Shown here in pieces: positions 26,284-36,610 of a stretch of 64,000 bases of DNA. The notes beneath the pieces are model-generated. The model was not told where the DNA came from. It saw only the letters and a list, made by a program, of their open reading frames with translations, and ran no database searches. This DNA is from Haemophilus haemolyticus (GTDB lineage: Bacteria > Pseudomonadota > Gammaproteobacteria > Enterobacterales > Pasteurellaceae), in NCBI RefSeq assembly GCF_003352385.1, contig NZ_CP031243.1:1909062-1973061 (forward strand), written 5' to 3'. Made by a program: the position numbers and the translations under genes. Each line of letters starts with the position of its first letter. Position 1 is the stretch's first letter.

Positions 26284-26312
26284 AAAAGCTCAGCGTTAGC
26301 TGAGCTTTTTCT
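26284..26312. terminator. Terminator of bamC
   Basis: AAAAGCTCAGC and GCTGAGCTTTT form an 11-bp stem with a GTTA loop; it also ends opsX from the opposite side. Confidence 0.88.
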
Positions 26313-27362
26313 TTAGAATAATCCTAATTTTTTCATTTGTTCAATAACGGGTTCGACTTGAATCTCTGCCATCAAATTTTTTCCTTTTAGTTTCGTTGCC
26401 CAAGGTAGTTCAGAAGAGGGTTTGCCAAATTCTTTTTGGGCATTTTCTTCATATACTGATACCACGTTATCTAAATTATTATAAGGCGCAGTACGCAAAG
26501 GATTGTGATAGGCATACAAGCCAATAACGGGTGTTCCTTGTGTTGTCGCAATATGGGCAGGGCCAGAATCTGGCGAAAGCACCAAATCAACCTTAGAAAT
26601 TAAAGCGGTAAGCTGTTTTAGGTTTGTTTTTCCTGCAATATTGGTTGGCGTGAAATGGCAAAGTGCGGTAATTTTTTCGACTATTTCTAATTCACGTTTG
26701 GCTGGCGAACTGCAGAAAATCACATTGACATTATGCTGATGGGCAATATTGGCAACCTCTGCATAACGTTCAATTAGCCAATCTTTTTCTGCTTTGCTAG
26801 AGCAAGGGGAAATTAATAAATTTTTACGAGAGAAATCAATAAATTGATCGGCAAATTTATAATCATCTTGTGAGATAGCTAATTCCCATTTCGGTTCTGT
26901 TTTCGGTACGCCAATATATTCAGCGAAAGCCATAAATCCATCTAATACGTGAGGGGAAAAAGGATCTCTGATACGACGATTTACAAATAGCCATTGCCCT
27001 TCTCGAGAACGTTTTTCTCCAAATCCAATTTTGAATTTTGCTTTAATTCCTAAAGAAAGGATTGATGCACGAAATGCTGTTTGCATATTTAATAGTGCAT
27101 CAAATTGTTTATTTTTCAGTTGTTTCCACAAAGATAATACACCTTTCCATCCCGCTTTTTTATCGTAAGGAATGAGCGTGACATTAGGAATACCCGAAAG
27201 CAAACCCATTTCGGTTTTGCCTACAACCCACGTAATTTCTGTTTGGGGATAATATGCTTGAATGTGCTGAACCACAGCTAAGGCATGACAGACATCGCCT
27301 ACAGCTGACAATCGGAGAATACAAAGGGATTTTGGGGCTTCGGTAAAAAGTGGCATTGACAT
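26313..27362 (-). CDS. opsX: Heptosyltransferase I (OpsX) for lipooligosaccharide inner core
   Basis: This GT9-family glycosyltransferase of 349 residues has an N-terminal segment LRLSAVGDVCHAL and the nucleotide-sugar motif LVLSPDSGPAHIA. OpsX adds the first heptose to the phosphorylated Kdo of Haemophilus lipid A-Kdo. It is divergent from kdkA, which makes the Kdo phosphate, an arrangement characteristic of the genus. A second ATG six bases downstream is an equally possible start. Confidence 0.9.
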   Translation of the reverse strand: MSMPLFTEAPKSLCILRLSAVGDVCHALAVVQHIQAYYPQTEITWVVGKTEMGLLSGIPNVTLIPYDKKAGWKGVLSLWKQLKNKQFDALLNMQTAFRASILSLGIKAKFKIGFGEKRSREGQWLFVNRRIRDPFSPHVLDGFMAFAEYIGVPKTEPKWELAISQDDYKFADQFIDFSRKNLLISPCSSKAEKDWLIERYAEVANIAHQHNVNVIFCSSPAKRELEIVEKITALCHFTPTNIAGKTNLKQLTALISKVDLVLSPDSGPAHIATTQGTPVIGLYAYHNPLRTAPYNNLDNVVSVYEENAQKEFGKPSSELPWATKLKGKNLMAEIQVEPVIEQMKKLGLF

Positions 27363-27432
27363 TCATTTCTCATTTAACTTGCGCCTATTTTAAAGTAGAA
27401 TGAGCCCATTTTCTATTCATAACAACATTCCC

Positions 27433-28158
27433 ATGCACCAATTCCAACAAGATAACCAATATTTTATCTTTAATTTTGACCGCACTTTTGAGCAAGCAAC
27501 CGAGTTTTTCCAGGCGGAATTTTGGCAAAAACAAGAACGAGTGATAGGCAGTGCAAAAGGTCGAGGCACCACTTATTTCTTGCAAACGGAAGATTGGTTT
27601 GGCGTAAATTGTGCGTTGCGTCATTATTATCGAGGTGGACTTTGGGGTAAACTGAACAAAGATCGTTATCGTTTTTCTGCTCTTGAAACTACCCGTAGCT
27701 TTTCTGAGTTTCATTTGTTGCAACGTTTGTATGAAGCGGGTTTACCTGTGCCTAAACCGATTGCTGCACGTATTCAAAAAGGCAAGTTAGGTATTTGCTA
27801 TCAAGCGGATATTTTGACGGAAAAAATCGAAAATGCGCAGGATTTAACCGCGCTTTTACAAACACAAACATTACCAAAAGAAACTTGGATGCAAATTGGT
27901 CGTTTGATTCGAAAACTACATGATTCACAGATTTGCCATACGGACTTGAATGCGCACAATATTTTGCTTCAACAGACTGAACAAGAGCAAAAATGTTGGT
28001 TACTCGATTTTGATAAGTGCGGTGAAAAATCTGGAGATTTTTGGAAAGAGCAAAATCTGAATCGTTTAAAACGTTCCTTCGAAAAAGAAGTTGGACGAAT
28101 GAATATTCAATTTACCGAGCAAAACTGGGCTGATTTAACGACAGCTTATCATCAATAA
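27433..28158 (+). CDS. kdkA: 3-deoxy-D-manno-octulosonic acid kinase
   Basis: KdkA phosphorylates the single Kdo of Haemophilus lipid A at O-4, allowing OpsX to act. The 241-residue protein has the small kinase catalytic loop [11 protein letters not shown] and the DFDK metal motif that follows it. ATG at 27433 (MHQFQQDN) gives the known length; the upstream ORF start adds a short unrelated extension. Two uptake signals lie within the gene. Confidence 0.93.
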   Translation: MHQFQQDNQYFIFNFDRTFEQATEFFQAEFWQKQERVIGSAKGRGTTYFLQTEDWFGVNCALRHYYRGGLWGKLNKDRYRFSALETTRSFSEFHLLQRLYEAGLPVPKPIAARIQKGKLGICYQADILTEKIENAQDLTALLQTQTLPKETWMQIGRLIRKLHDSQICHTDLNAHNILLQQTEQEQKCWLLDFDKCGEKSGDFWKEQNLNRLKRSFEKEVGRMNIQFTEQNWADLTTAYHQ

Positions 28159-28169
28159 AAGGACTGATT

Positions 28170-28757
28170 ATGAAACAAAAAATCGTACTTGCTACAGGCA
28201 ATAAAGGCAAAGTAAAAGAAATGGCTGATGTCCTATCTGATTTTGGTTTTGAAGTGATTGCGCAAACAGATTTAGGCATTGAAAGCCCAGAAGAAACAGG
28301 CTTAACTTTCGTTGAGAATGCGTTATTAAAAGCGCGCTATGCATCAGAGAAATCGGGTTTACCTGCTATTGCGGATGATTCAGGCTTGGTAGTTTCCGCA
28401 CTTAATGGCGCGCCAGGTCTGTATTCTGCACGTTATGCTGGTGAAGAGGGAAATGATGCTAAAAACCGTGAGAAATTATTGGCAGAGCTTGCTCATGTTG
28501 CACAAGATAAACGCCAAGCCAAATTTGTGAGCTGTATCGTGTTTTTACAGCATCCAACAGATCCATCGCCAATTATTGCCGAAGGTGAGTGTCACGGTGT
28601 GATTGGTTTTGAAGAAAAAGGCGAAAATGGTTTTGGTTATGACAGTTTATTCTTTAGCCCAGAACAAGGTTGCACATTTGCTGAATTAGAAACTGTTGAG
28701 AAGAAAAAAATTTCTCATCGTGCACGAGCATTGACAGTATTAAAAAGTAAGTTATAA
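28170..28757 (+). CDS. rdgB: XTP/dITP diphosphatase (RdgB/HAM1)
   Basis: This 195-residue protein has the N-terminal [12 protein letters not shown] nucleotide-binding segment and the FGYDSLFF motif of HAM1 pyrophosphatases. It hydrolyses dITP, XTP and dHapTP to keep deaminated purines out of DNA. It follows kdkA by 11 bases and is ended by a strong terminator. Confidence 0.94.
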   Translation: MKQKIVLATGNKGKVKEMADVLSDFGFEVIAQTDLGIESPEETGLTFVENALLKARYASEKSGLPAIADDSGLVVSALNGAPGLYSARYAGEEGNDAKNREKLLAELAHVAQDKRQAKFVSCIVFLQHPTDPSPIIAEGECHGVIGFEEKGENGFGYDSLFFSPEQGCTFAELETVEKKKISHRARALTVLKSKL

Positions 28758-28780
28758 ATCTAGTTAAACGTATAATGATA

Positions 28781-28815
28781 AAAGGCACGCATATTTTTTA
28801 TATGCGTGCCTTTTT
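28781..28815. terminator. Bidirectional terminator between rdgB and ABC exporter
   Basis: AAAGGCACGCATA at 28781-28793 pairs with TATGCGTGCCTTT at 28801-28813, with T-rich tails on both strands. Confidence 0.9.
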
Positions 28816-28847
28816 ATATGGATTTTATCTATAGCGGAAAAGTAATA

Positions 28848-30692
28848 TTATTCAGCATGTTCACTTAAAAATCCGCCACTTTGATGATTCCAAAGTTTAG
28901 CATACAGACCATTGCGCTCCAGTAATTCAGCATGGGTGCCTTGTTCAACAATTTGTCCTTTATCAAGCACAATCAGGCGATCCATCGCAGCGATGGTGGA
29001 TAAACGATGGGCAATGGCAATCACCGTTTTATTTTCCATCATCTTATCGAGACTTTCTTGTATTGCCACTTCCACTTCAGAATCCAGTGCACTTGTGGCC
29101 TCATCTAACAATAGAATTGGTGCATCTTTTAACATCACACGAGCAATAGCAATACGCTGACGCTGACCACCTGAAAGTTTTACACCTCGTTCACCCACAT
29201 GGGCATCATAGCCTTTTCTGCCTTGAGCATCAGTGAGGAATGGAATGAAATCATCAGCTTCCGCTCGTTCAGCAGCTAAAATCATCTCTTCATCTGTGGC
29301 ATTAGGACGTCCATAAATAATATTGTCACGAACAGAGCGATGCAGCAGCGAAGTGTCTTGAGTCACTAAACCTATTTGGCGGCGTAGGCTTTCTTGCTGA
29401 ACATCTAGTACATTTTGCCCATCAATGGTAATCGCGCCTTGTTGTGCTTCATAGAAACGCAGTAATAAGTTCACAATTGTAGATTTTCCTGCACCTGAGC
29501 GACCGATCAGCCCAACTTTTTCGCCAGGTTTGATGGTGAGATTGAAATGATTGAGCAATGGTTTTGTCGGATTATAAGCAAAGGTAATATCGTTAAACTT
29601 AATTTCCCCTTGTGTCACTTGTAACGGCGATGCTTGTGGTTTATCCACTATTGTGTGAGGTTTAGTCAACGTATTCATTCCGTCGTTTACAGTTCCGATA
29701 TTCTCAAACAAACGCGCAGACTCCCACATAATCCAGCGAGACAGCCCATTTACTCGTAATGCCATCGCTGTTGCCGTTGCAATTGCACCCACGCCAACTT
29801 GACCATTTTTCCATAAAATAATTCCGAGTACGGCTGTGCTTAGTGTAAGTAAAATATTAGCTGCATAGGTGAGCGTATCCAATGATGTTGCTAAGCGCAT
29901 TTGGGCGTGCACTGTGACCATAAAATCTTCCATAGAACGCTTGGCATAAGCGGCCTCTCGCGAACCATGAGAGAATAATTTTACTGTGGCAATATTGGAA
30001 TAAGCATCTGTAATGCGTCCTGTCATTAAAGAACGAGCGTCAGCTTGTCGTTGAGCAGTCTTTGATAATTTAGGAATGAGGGTTCGTAGGATAAAAACAA
30101 AAATCGTAATCCAAGCAATAAATGGCAGTAAGAACCAAGAATCTAATGCTGCGAGCACCAAGCCCGATGTAATAAAATATACGATGACATATACAAACAT
30201 ATCCGCTAGTGTGAGCACTGTATCACGAACAGCAAGTGCGGTTTGCATTACTTTGGCAGAGACTCTGCCGGCAAATTCATCTTGATAAAAACTCAAACTT
30301 TGTCCAAGCATTAAACGATGGAAATTCCAACGTAATCGCATTGGAAATACGCCTTGTAAGGTTTGTAAACGTACGGTAGAGGCTAAAAATCCCCACACTA
30401 TGCTAACAAGTAATAGGGCAGCCATACCAATTAATAAATGACCTTTTTCTTGCCATAATGCCTCAGGCGTAAATGTCCCTAACCAATCTACAAGCGTTCC
30501 CATAAATTGGAATAATACGGCTTCCATTACACCAGTACCAACCGTTAGCACTGTCAGTAAGAGAATCCAGCCTTTCATTCCTTCAATGCTAGACCAAATA
30601 AAACGCAATAAGCCTTTTTTAGGTGTTGTTGGATTACCTTCTGGATAAGGATTTAAGCGGTTTTCAAACCACGAAAAAATTTTGTTAAACAT
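28848..30692 (-). CDS. ABC transporter with fused permease and ATPase (HI_1051-like)
   Basis: This 614-residue half-transporter has about six membrane helices in residues 40-320, then an ATPase with Walker A GRSGAGKST, signature LSGGQRQ and Walker B ILLLDEATSALD. It is of the MsbA/multidrug-lipid exporter class and matches the uncharacterised H. influenzae HI_1051 family. Substrate is unknown. It stands alone, transcribed away from the AraC gene. Confidence 0.82.
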   Translation of the reverse strand: MFNKIFSWFENRLNPYPEGNPTTPKKGLLRFIWSSIEGMKGWILLLTVLTVGTGVMEAVLFQFMGTLVDWLGTFTPEALWQEKGHLLIGMAALLLVSIVWGFLASTVRLQTLQGVFPMRLRWNFHRLMLGQSLSFYQDEFAGRVSAKVMQTALAVRDTVLTLADMFVYVIVYFITSGLVLAALDSWFLLPFIAWITIFVFILRTLIPKLSKTAQRQADARSLMTGRITDAYSNIATVKLFSHGSREAAYAKRSMEDFMVTVHAQMRLATSLDTLTYAANILLTLSTAVLGIILWKNGQVGVGAIATATAMALRVNGLSRWIMWESARLFENIGTVNDGMNTLTKPHTIVDKPQASPLQVTQGEIKFNDITFAYNPTKPLLNHFNLTIKPGEKVGLIGRSGAGKSTIVNLLLRFYEAQQGAITIDGQNVLDVQQESLRRQIGLVTQDTSLLHRSVRDNIIYGRPNATDEEMILAAERAEADDFIPFLTDAQGRKGYDAHVGERGVKLSGGQRQRIAIARVMLKDAPILLLDEATSALDSEVEVAIQESLDKMMENKTVIAIAHRLSTIAAMDRLIVLDKGQIVEQGTHAELLERNGLYAKLWNHQSGGFLSEHAE

Positions 30693-30710
30693 ATCTTTTC
30701 CTTAAAAAGA

Positions 30711-30732
30711 AAAGGCAACAGATGTTGCCTTT
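30711..30732 (-). terminator. Terminator of the AraC-family gene
   Basis: AAAGGCAACA and TGTTGCCTTT form a 10-bp stem, followed on the minus strand by TCTTTTT. Confidence 0.78.
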
Positions 30733-30770
30733 CAAAAAACTTGGAGATTATAGCGCAAAAATTCTCCAAT

Positions 30771-31667
30771 TTATAGGCTGGCAGATTTTCTGTATTGACT
30801 TGGCGAAAGTTGGTAGTAATTCTTGAAGGCTTTACTAAAATGCGCTTCCGATTGATACCCTACCTCTAAAGCAATGGCAAGCACAGATTGTTGGGATTGC
30901 TTTAATAAAAACGCTGCCGATTGTAACCGCACTTGAGTAATAAAACGCCCTGGCGACATGCCAAGTTGTTGTTGAAAAACACGAATAAAGTTTGCACGAG
31001 ACATTGCAGAAAGGTCAGCTAATTGTTCAATTCGCCAATCTTCTTGAGGGCGTTGTAATATCGCACCTAGCACCGCATTTAATCGCTTGTCTTGCAACGC
31101 GAGTAGCACACCGCCTGTAATTAAGTTCTCTTGAATCGCATGGCGTAAAATATAAATTAAAAGCACATTCGAAAGTGCATCGACGACAGATTTTGTACCT
31201 ACATCGTTTTTTTGTGCTTCTTGTAGAAAAAGCTGAACCAAAGGATGAATCGGTGTATCGCATAAATTGAGATGCAAGTATTCAGGCATAGAAGCGGTGA
31301 GGAGTGCATCTTGCTGATAATAAAATGCCCCGCAGAACATTTTTAAATCTGGTGTGCCTTGCCCTACTTGATGCAATTCAAATGCACCTTTCCAGCTTTT
31401 TTTTAATGATGCGTCCTTTGTTTGGTTGGACGAATGACGCATAAAGTGCGGTTGATTTTGGGGAAGAAAAAAGATATCACCTTCCTTTAAATGAAATTGC
31501 TTTTGTCCGAGCGTAAGCCAGCATTCGCCTTGTTCAATAAGATGGAATACGCCTTTTCCTACATCTTTTTCTTGGTGGGCAACTTGCCATTCACCTTGAA
31601 ATTCACAGCGAATATTAATTTCCCCACGCACTTGTGCTAAATGGGTGAGTTTATCTAAATAATCCAT
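30771..31667 (-). CDS. AraC-family regulator with N-terminal cupin domain
   Basis: The 298-residue protein has an N-terminal cupin-like sensor (residues about 10-160, GEGDIFFLPQNQPH-like region) and a C-terminal pair of AraC helix-turn-helix motifs (about 200-296, ending in LEVGYQSEAHFSKAF and LSPSQYRK). It is divergent from the AhpD-like gene 112 bases away, which is a probable target. The inducer is unknown. Confidence 0.85.
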   Translation of the reverse strand: MDYLDKLTHLAQVRGEINIRCEFQGEWQVAHQEKDVGKGVFHLIEQGECWLTLGQKQFHLKEGDIFFLPQNQPHFMRHSSNQTKDASLKKSWKGAFELHQVGQGTPDLKMFCGAFYYQQDALLTASMPEYLHLNLCDTPIHPLVQLFLQEAQKNDVGTKSVVDALSNVLLIYILRHAIQENLITGGVLLALQDKRLNAVLGAILQRPQEDWRIEQLADLSAMSRANFIRVFQQQLGMSPGRFITQVRLQSAAFLLKQSQQSVLAIALEVGYQSEAHFSKAFKNYYQLSPSQYRKSASL

Positions 31668-31778
31668 AATGAGATGTTAGCGATAAAAATTGAGATAAAT
31701 AAGCAAGTATCATAATCCAATCTGCCTATAATTTGCCACAGCAGTTCATTATTAATTCAATATATTTAGGAGAACATT

Positions 31779-32120
31779 ATGTTTGCAGATTGGAAAGAAG
31801 AAACATCACACGTTAAAAAATCATTTGGTGCGTTAGGTAAACAATATCCAAAAATGTTACAAGCTTACCAAGCATTAGGCGCAGCAGCGGCAGAAGGCAA
31901 TGTGCTTGACGCTAAAACTCGTGAGCTTATCGCATTAGCCGTTGCTGTAACAACTCGTTGTGAAAGCTGCATTAGTGTACACGCAGAAGAAGCTGTAAAA
32001 GCTGGTGCGAGCGAAGCTGAAGTGGCTGCAGCATTAGCAATGTCTATCGCATTAAATGCAGGCGCGGCTTATACTTATTCTTTACGTGCATTGGAAGCAT
32101 ATAACGTACAGAAAGGTTAA
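31779..32120 (+). CDS. AhpD-like carboxymuconolactone decarboxylase-family protein
   Basis: The 113-residue helical protein has the redox motif CESCISVH with Cys61, Cys64 and His68, characteristic of AhpD-like members of the CMD family (HI_1053-type). Such proteins act as small thiol oxidoreductases or peroxidase partners; the exact role here is unknown. It has AGGAG upstream and its own terminator, and is divergent from the AraC regulator. Confidence 0.8.
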   Translation: MFADWKEETSHVKKSFGALGKQYPKMLQAYQALGAAAAEGNVLDAKTRELIALAVAVTTRCESCISVHAEEAVKAGASEAEVAAALAMSIALNAGAAYTYSLRALEAYNVQKG

Positions 32121-32156
32121 TTACCTGTCATTCCATAGAGTTAAGTTGATTAAAGG

Positions 32157-32184
32157 AAAGGGAGTATTTTTAATACTCCCTTTG
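32157..32184. terminator. Terminator between the CMD-family gene and rnhB
   Basis: AAAGGGAGTATT (32157-32168) pairs with AATACTCCCTTT (32172-32183), followed by GTTTT. Confidence 0.82.
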
Positions 32185-32237
32185 TTTTATCAATATTTTA
32201 CTGTCTAATAAGATAAAAGCATTTTGCGATTAAAATT

Positions 32238-32831
32238 CTAACGATTTTCTAGCGCTTTTTTCACTGGGGCAAAGCTACGACGATGTTGCGGTAACGCGCC
32301 AAGTTCAGCTAATTTTTCCAAATGTAATTTGGTTGGATAGCCTTTATGCTGGGCAAAAGCGTATTCTGGATATTGCTTGTCTAATTCTTCCATTTCTTGG
32401 TCTCGTGCCACTTTCGCCAAAATAGAGGCTGCACTGATTTCCGCCACAAGGCTATCGCCTTTTACGACGGCTTGCGCTGGAATATCTAAATCTTTTGGGA
32501 TCTTATTGCCATCAACCAACACAAAGTGCGGTTGAATTTTTAAAGATTTTACTGCTCGAGTCATTGCTAATAAGGAGGCTTGCAGGATATTTATCTCGTC
32601 AATTTCGTTAGCTTCAGCTCGACCTAATGCCCAAGCAAGGGCTTTTTCTTTGATTTCTTCGGCAAGGGCTAAACGTTTTTTCTCAGAAAGTTTTTTAGAA
32701 TCAGCGAGGCCTTCAATTGGGTTATTCGGATCTAAAATAACGGCAGCCGTTACAACGGCCCCAACTAGAGGGCCGCGTCCAACTTCATCAACGCCAGCGA
32801 TCAATTCATAGCCTTGTGGATATTCAAACAT
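32238..32831 (-). CDS. rnhB: Ribonuclease HII
   Basis: This 197-residue protein opens with [13 protein letters not shown] carrying the catalytic Asp-Glu pair, followed by LVDGNKIP and the C-terminal catalytic Asp region. It cleaves RNA of RNA-DNA hybrids and single ribonucleotides in DNA. Its start lies inside the end of lpxB (8-base overlap), the usual lpxB-rnhB order. Confidence 0.94.
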   Translation of the reverse strand: MFEYPQGYELIAGVDEVGRGPLVGAVVTAAVILDPNNPIEGLADSKKLSEKKRLALAEEIKEKALAWALGRAEANEIDEINILQASLLAMTRAVKSLKIQPHFVLVDGNKIPKDLDIPAQAVVKGDSLVAEISAASILAKVARDQEMEELDKQYPEYAFAQHKGYPTKLHLEKLAELGALPQHRRSFAPVKKALENR

Positions 32832-33996
32832 TTTCTGTTCCTTCTAATAAATCAATGACTGCTTGGGCCGCTTGCTTATCGGCATTGCATTGAATTTTTT
32901 GGTGTAAATCCGTGAAGTGCTGAATTAAAACATGGCGATTTTTTACCGCACTTTCATCATCAGAAAGATAAGCAGATAGTTTTTCAGCGAGCAATTCTGG
33001 CGTGCATTCTTCTTGAATCATTTCAGGAACGAGCATTTCATTCGCAAGCAAGTTTGGTAAAGAAATATAATCGGTTTTCACTAAACGTTTTGCCAAGAAA
33101 TAGGTCAGTGGTTTCATTCGATAGCCAACCACCATAGGCGATTTACAAAGCATTGCTTCAAGCGCAGCTGTTCCTGAAGCAAGCAATGTTGCATCAGCTG
33201 CGATCATTGCTTGTCGTGCATTGCCATCAATTAAATGCATATCTAGATTTGGCGCAATTTTAGTTTTAATGGCTTCAAATTGAATTCGTCGTTTTTCGTT
33301 CACCAAAGGAACGAGGAATTGTAAATCAGGAAATTGTTTTTTTAATAATAAAGCGGTTTTCAAGAAAGGCTCAGCCAGAAATTCCACTTCTGAACCACGG
33401 CTTCCAACTAGGATAGCTAAATAGCGTTGTGCGGGATCAATCTGTAGCATTTGGCAGGCTTCGGCACGGTTTGGTTTGAGCGGAATAGCATCTGCCATTG
33501 TGTGTCCAATAAAGCGGCAAGGTACGTTAAATTTATCGTAAAAGGCTTTCTCAAAAGGCAAAAAGGCAAGAACTTGGTGAGTCGCTTTGGCAATTTTGTG
33601 AATGCGATTTTGACGCCATGCCCATACAGAGGGGCTCACGTAATGAATAGTTTTAATTCCGTTTGCTTTGAGCTTGAGTTCTACATCCAAATTAAAATCA
33701 GGCGCATCAATGCCGATGTAAACATCAGGTTTTTCTTGCAACATGGTTTGAATGACATTTTTGCGAATTTTCAACAGACGAGGAAGATGTTTCAAAATTT
33801 CAGCCAAGCCCATGACTGAAAGTTCTTCCATATCGACAAGCGTCTCACAGCCTTCAGCCAACATTCTTGGGCCAGCAATGCCAATAAAGCGAGCATTAGG
33901 ATAATGAGCTTTGAGCTGACGAATTAAACCTGCACCTAGAATATCACCAGATACTTCTCCTGCAACAAGAGCAATGGTTGGGCTTATCCTATTCAT
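32824..33996 (-). CDS. lpxB: Lipid-A-disaccharide synthase
   Basis: LpxB (GT19) joins UDP-diacylglucosamine and lipid X to form the lipid A disaccharide. The 390-residue protein has the GEVSGD opening and LVGSRGSE motif. AAGGAT precedes the ATG. It normally follows lpxA directly; here an autotransporter-like gene and its terminator separate them, so lpxB and rnhB need their own promoter in the 40 bases upstream of 33996 or readthrough. Confidence 0.94.
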   Translation of the reverse strand: MNRISPTIALVAGEVSGDILGAGLIRQLKAHYPNARFIGIAGPRMLAEGCETLVDMEELSVMGLAEILKHLPRLLKIRKNVIQTMLQEKPDVYIGIDAPDFNLDVELKLKANGIKTIHYVSPSVWAWRQNRIHKIAKATHQVLAFLPFEKAFYDKFNVPCRFIGHTMADAIPLKPNRAEACQMLQIDPAQRYLAILVGSRGSEVEFLAEPFLKTALLLKKQFPDLQFLVPLVNEKRRIQFEAIKTKIAPNLDMHLIDGNARQAMIAADATLLASGTAALEAMLCKSPMVVGYRMKPLTYFLAKRLVKTDYISLPNLLANEMLVPEMIQEECTPELLAEKLSAYLSDDESAVKNRHVLIQHFTDLHQKIQCNADKQAAQAVIDLLEGTENV

Positions 33997-34037
33997 AAAC
34001 GTTATCCTTGAATAAAATTAAAACAATAAAAATTATA

Positions 34038-34063
34038 AAGGGCGTTTGTATAAGTACGCCCTA
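34038..34063 (-). terminator. Terminator of the autotransporter-like gene
   Basis: AGGGCGT pairs with ACGCCCT around a ten-base loop. It lies about 50 bases beyond the stop on the minus strand, followed by a T/A-rich run, upstream of lpxB. Confidence 0.6.
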
Positions 34064-34111
34064 ATGTGATTTTTAATTTAACATGATATAAAACATCCTA
34101 GAACTACTATT

Positions 34112-35763
34112 CTAGAATTTACCTTCTAATGATAGATAGGTTCCCCATTGTTTACTACTAATCAGTCCATTTTTTATATAAGGTGTAAAGGATATACTAA
34201 ATTTTGGAGAAAATTGGTAATTTAATCCTGAACTAATACTCCACTGGGTTTTGTGAATATTAAGATGATAGTCATGTTTGAGGTTTTCTATTTGCACAGC
34301 ACCAGTCACATTGCTTTTAATTTGATGTTCAATTTCTATAGTATTTAACCATGTTAATTTAGTAGCTATTGAATAATTCCATTTTATACCTGATGCAAGT
34401 GAATGATCTGTCCATTTTATATTATTGTATTTCATTAAAAACTGAGAAGCAGGTGCATCATATCCATTTTGTTTAATCTGTGTATTTCGGTAAGATAAAT
34501 ACCAACCTAAAGAGTTTTTATTTGATAGCACTAAGTCTTGACCCAATGTTAAATTCCATGAAACTCCCTTTACATCTGATAACGCTGTTGTTAAAACAGG
34601 GGATGTCTTTTGATAAGAATTACTATCTTTTCCAATACTAGCTGCAATATATAAATTAGAAGGCAATTTATAATGTGCGAAAGCCCCTATTCCAACATTA
34701 TTATGAAGTGTACGATAGTTGTTTGATAAATGATTTTCTAATGAACGCTCTATGTTTATTCCTAAAGTTAACTTATTTGTTATTCCGTATCCCAAACGTA
34801 GGCCAAGTAAATTGTCATGTATATCATTTTTAGCCATATAATGATGTCGAATGCCATAACAAAACTCATTTTTATTAGCAATACAATAGGTTTGTAAGGA
34901 GCGTAATTTGTTAAATTGATGCTTCAATAATATACTATTGTTTTCTTCTAATTTTCGTTGTGATAGCGATTGGCGAGGCTCAACATATTTCGTTTTATTT
35001 GTTACTGGTAAATCCCCGGAGTTAACACCAATATATTCAGGTTTATCTATTACTGGTACTAGTGCATCGCTAGGAACAATGCCAATATATTCAGGTTTAT
35101 CTATTATTGGCGCATTAGATGGCACAGCTGTAATTGAAACATATGTAACTACTGGTAGTATATCTTGAAAATCAGCTTCACCATCCTTATCTCCATTAAC
35201 CCCACCATTAAACTCTGGATATTCGGCTTCTTCAGGAATACCATTAACTGGACCTGTAAATTCGATTTTTGAATGTATCTCAGGTGAGCCTTTCTCATAT
35301 AGAATTTTAGGGGCATCAGCTTCTTTATCAACAGATACTTTCACTTCATCAGCAGATACTTTCTTTTCAACAGATACGTTCACTTTATCAACAGCTTCGT
35401 TGTAAATCTTATCATAAGATTTACCTACCTCTACACGAAGCGCATCACTACAATTAGTAATGCAACCTTTATATTCTGGTATTTCAAGAATTGGTGGCTC
35501 CATATCATTTACCCCTCCAGTAAACTCTGGATATTCATTTGTAACGGGAATACCGTTTACTGCTCCATTAAATTCATCAGTTTTTATTACACTGGAAGAA
35601 ACTGCGCCAATAGAAATAACATCTTTAATTATTAATGATTCAGAAATAGGAGATTCTTTATCATCAATCGAAACTGATAGATGTAGTGCTAATGTATCAG
35701 GAGAAGAAAATAAAAAGGTTGTAGTAAGAAAAAATTTAAACTTACTGTTGAGATTAATAACAT
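34112..35763 (-). CDS. Autotransporter-like surface protein inserted between lpxA and lpxB (start uncertain)
   Basis: After a signal peptide (hydrophobic stretch ending SSPDTLA), the short passenger carries repeats of the types EYPEFNGGVNG and IDKPEYIG, like linker repeats of other surface proteins. The last 260 or so residues form a beta-barrel with alternating aromatic strands, ending in Phe. This is the plan of a short type V autotransporter. In-frame codons between the lpxA stop and the signal peptide include no ATG, GTG or TTG. ATG 35763 is one base out of frame; an extra T in the T6 run at 35729-35734 would join it. The gene may be switched off or decayed. It has no uptake signals. Confidence 0.6.
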
Positions 35764-35807
35764 AAATTTTTCTTATAATTATTATGAATAGTGAATGAAA
35801 AATATTA

Positions 35808-36596
35808 TTAACGAATAATACCGCGAGTTGAACGTTTGAAAAATTCAACAAAGAAACTAATCGCTGAATCGGTTTCCGCAATTTGCTCAATTTCTGGTAA
35901 TACTTCTTCAAGCGTTTTACCGCTACGATAGATCATTTTATAAACGTTACGGATTGCGTGCATGGTTGGTTTATCAAAACCACGACGTTTTAAACCTTCT
36001 AAGTTCACACCGAATGGACGGGCGTGGTTGCCTTGCGCCATAACGTAAGGAGGTACATCTTGGCTTACCATAGAACCGCCGCCTAACATGACGTGTGCAC
36101 CAACGATTACAAATTGGTGAATTGCTGACATGCCACCAACAATCACGAAATCATCTAATTCTACGTGACCTGCAAGCGTTGCATTGTTTGCTAAAATACA
36201 GTTGTTTTTAATTTGGCAATCGTGCGCAACGTGAACATTAACCATTAATAAATTGTTATTGCCAATAGCGGTTACGCCACCGCCTTGGATGGTACCACGA
36301 TGGATTGTCACATGTTCACGGATTCGATTGCCATTACCAATAATGGTTTTTGTAGCTTCGCCTTTGTATTTTAAATCTTGGTTCACTTCACCAATGCTAG
36401 CGAATTGATAGATTTCATTATCTTCGCCAATCACGGTATCGCCACGTACCACAACGTGAGATTTCAATACAGTGCGAGCTTTAATTTCAACGGAGCCTTC
36501 AACAATACAGAAAGGCCCGATAATAACACTTTCACCAATAACTGCGCCTTCTTCGACTAAGGCTGTAGGATGGATTTTTGCATTTGGGTGGATCAT
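35808..36596 (-). CDS. lpxA: UDP-N-acetylglucosamine acyltransferase
   Basis: LpxA performs the first step of lipid A synthesis. The 262-residue protein is a left-handed beta-helix of hexapeptide repeats ([14 protein letters not shown] region onward) with the catalytic His in [18 protein letters not shown] 36596 is preceded by AAGGGGG and gives the usual length; the longer ORF start overlaps fabZ. It is co-transcribed with fabZ. Confidence 0.95.
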   Translation of the reverse strand: MIHPNAKIHPTALVEEGAVIGESVIIGPFCIVEGSVEIKARTVLKSHVVVRGDTVIGEDNEIYQFASIGEVNQDLKYKGEATKTIIGNGNRIREHVTIHRGTIQGGGVTAIGNNNLLMVNVHVAHDCQIKNNCILANNATLAGHVELDDFVIVGGMSAIHQFVIVGAHVMLGGGSMVSQDVPPYVMAQGNHARPFGVNLEGLKRRGFDKPTMHAIRNVYKMIYRSGKTLEEVLPEIEQIAETDSAISFFVEFFKRSTRGIIR

Positions 36597-36610
36597 ATTT
36601 ACCCCCTTAA

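Noticed and set aside
35460..35765. Plus-strand ORF opposite the autotransporter-like gene
   Set aside because: It is the complement of the repeat region; the barrel and signal peptide are on the minus strand.
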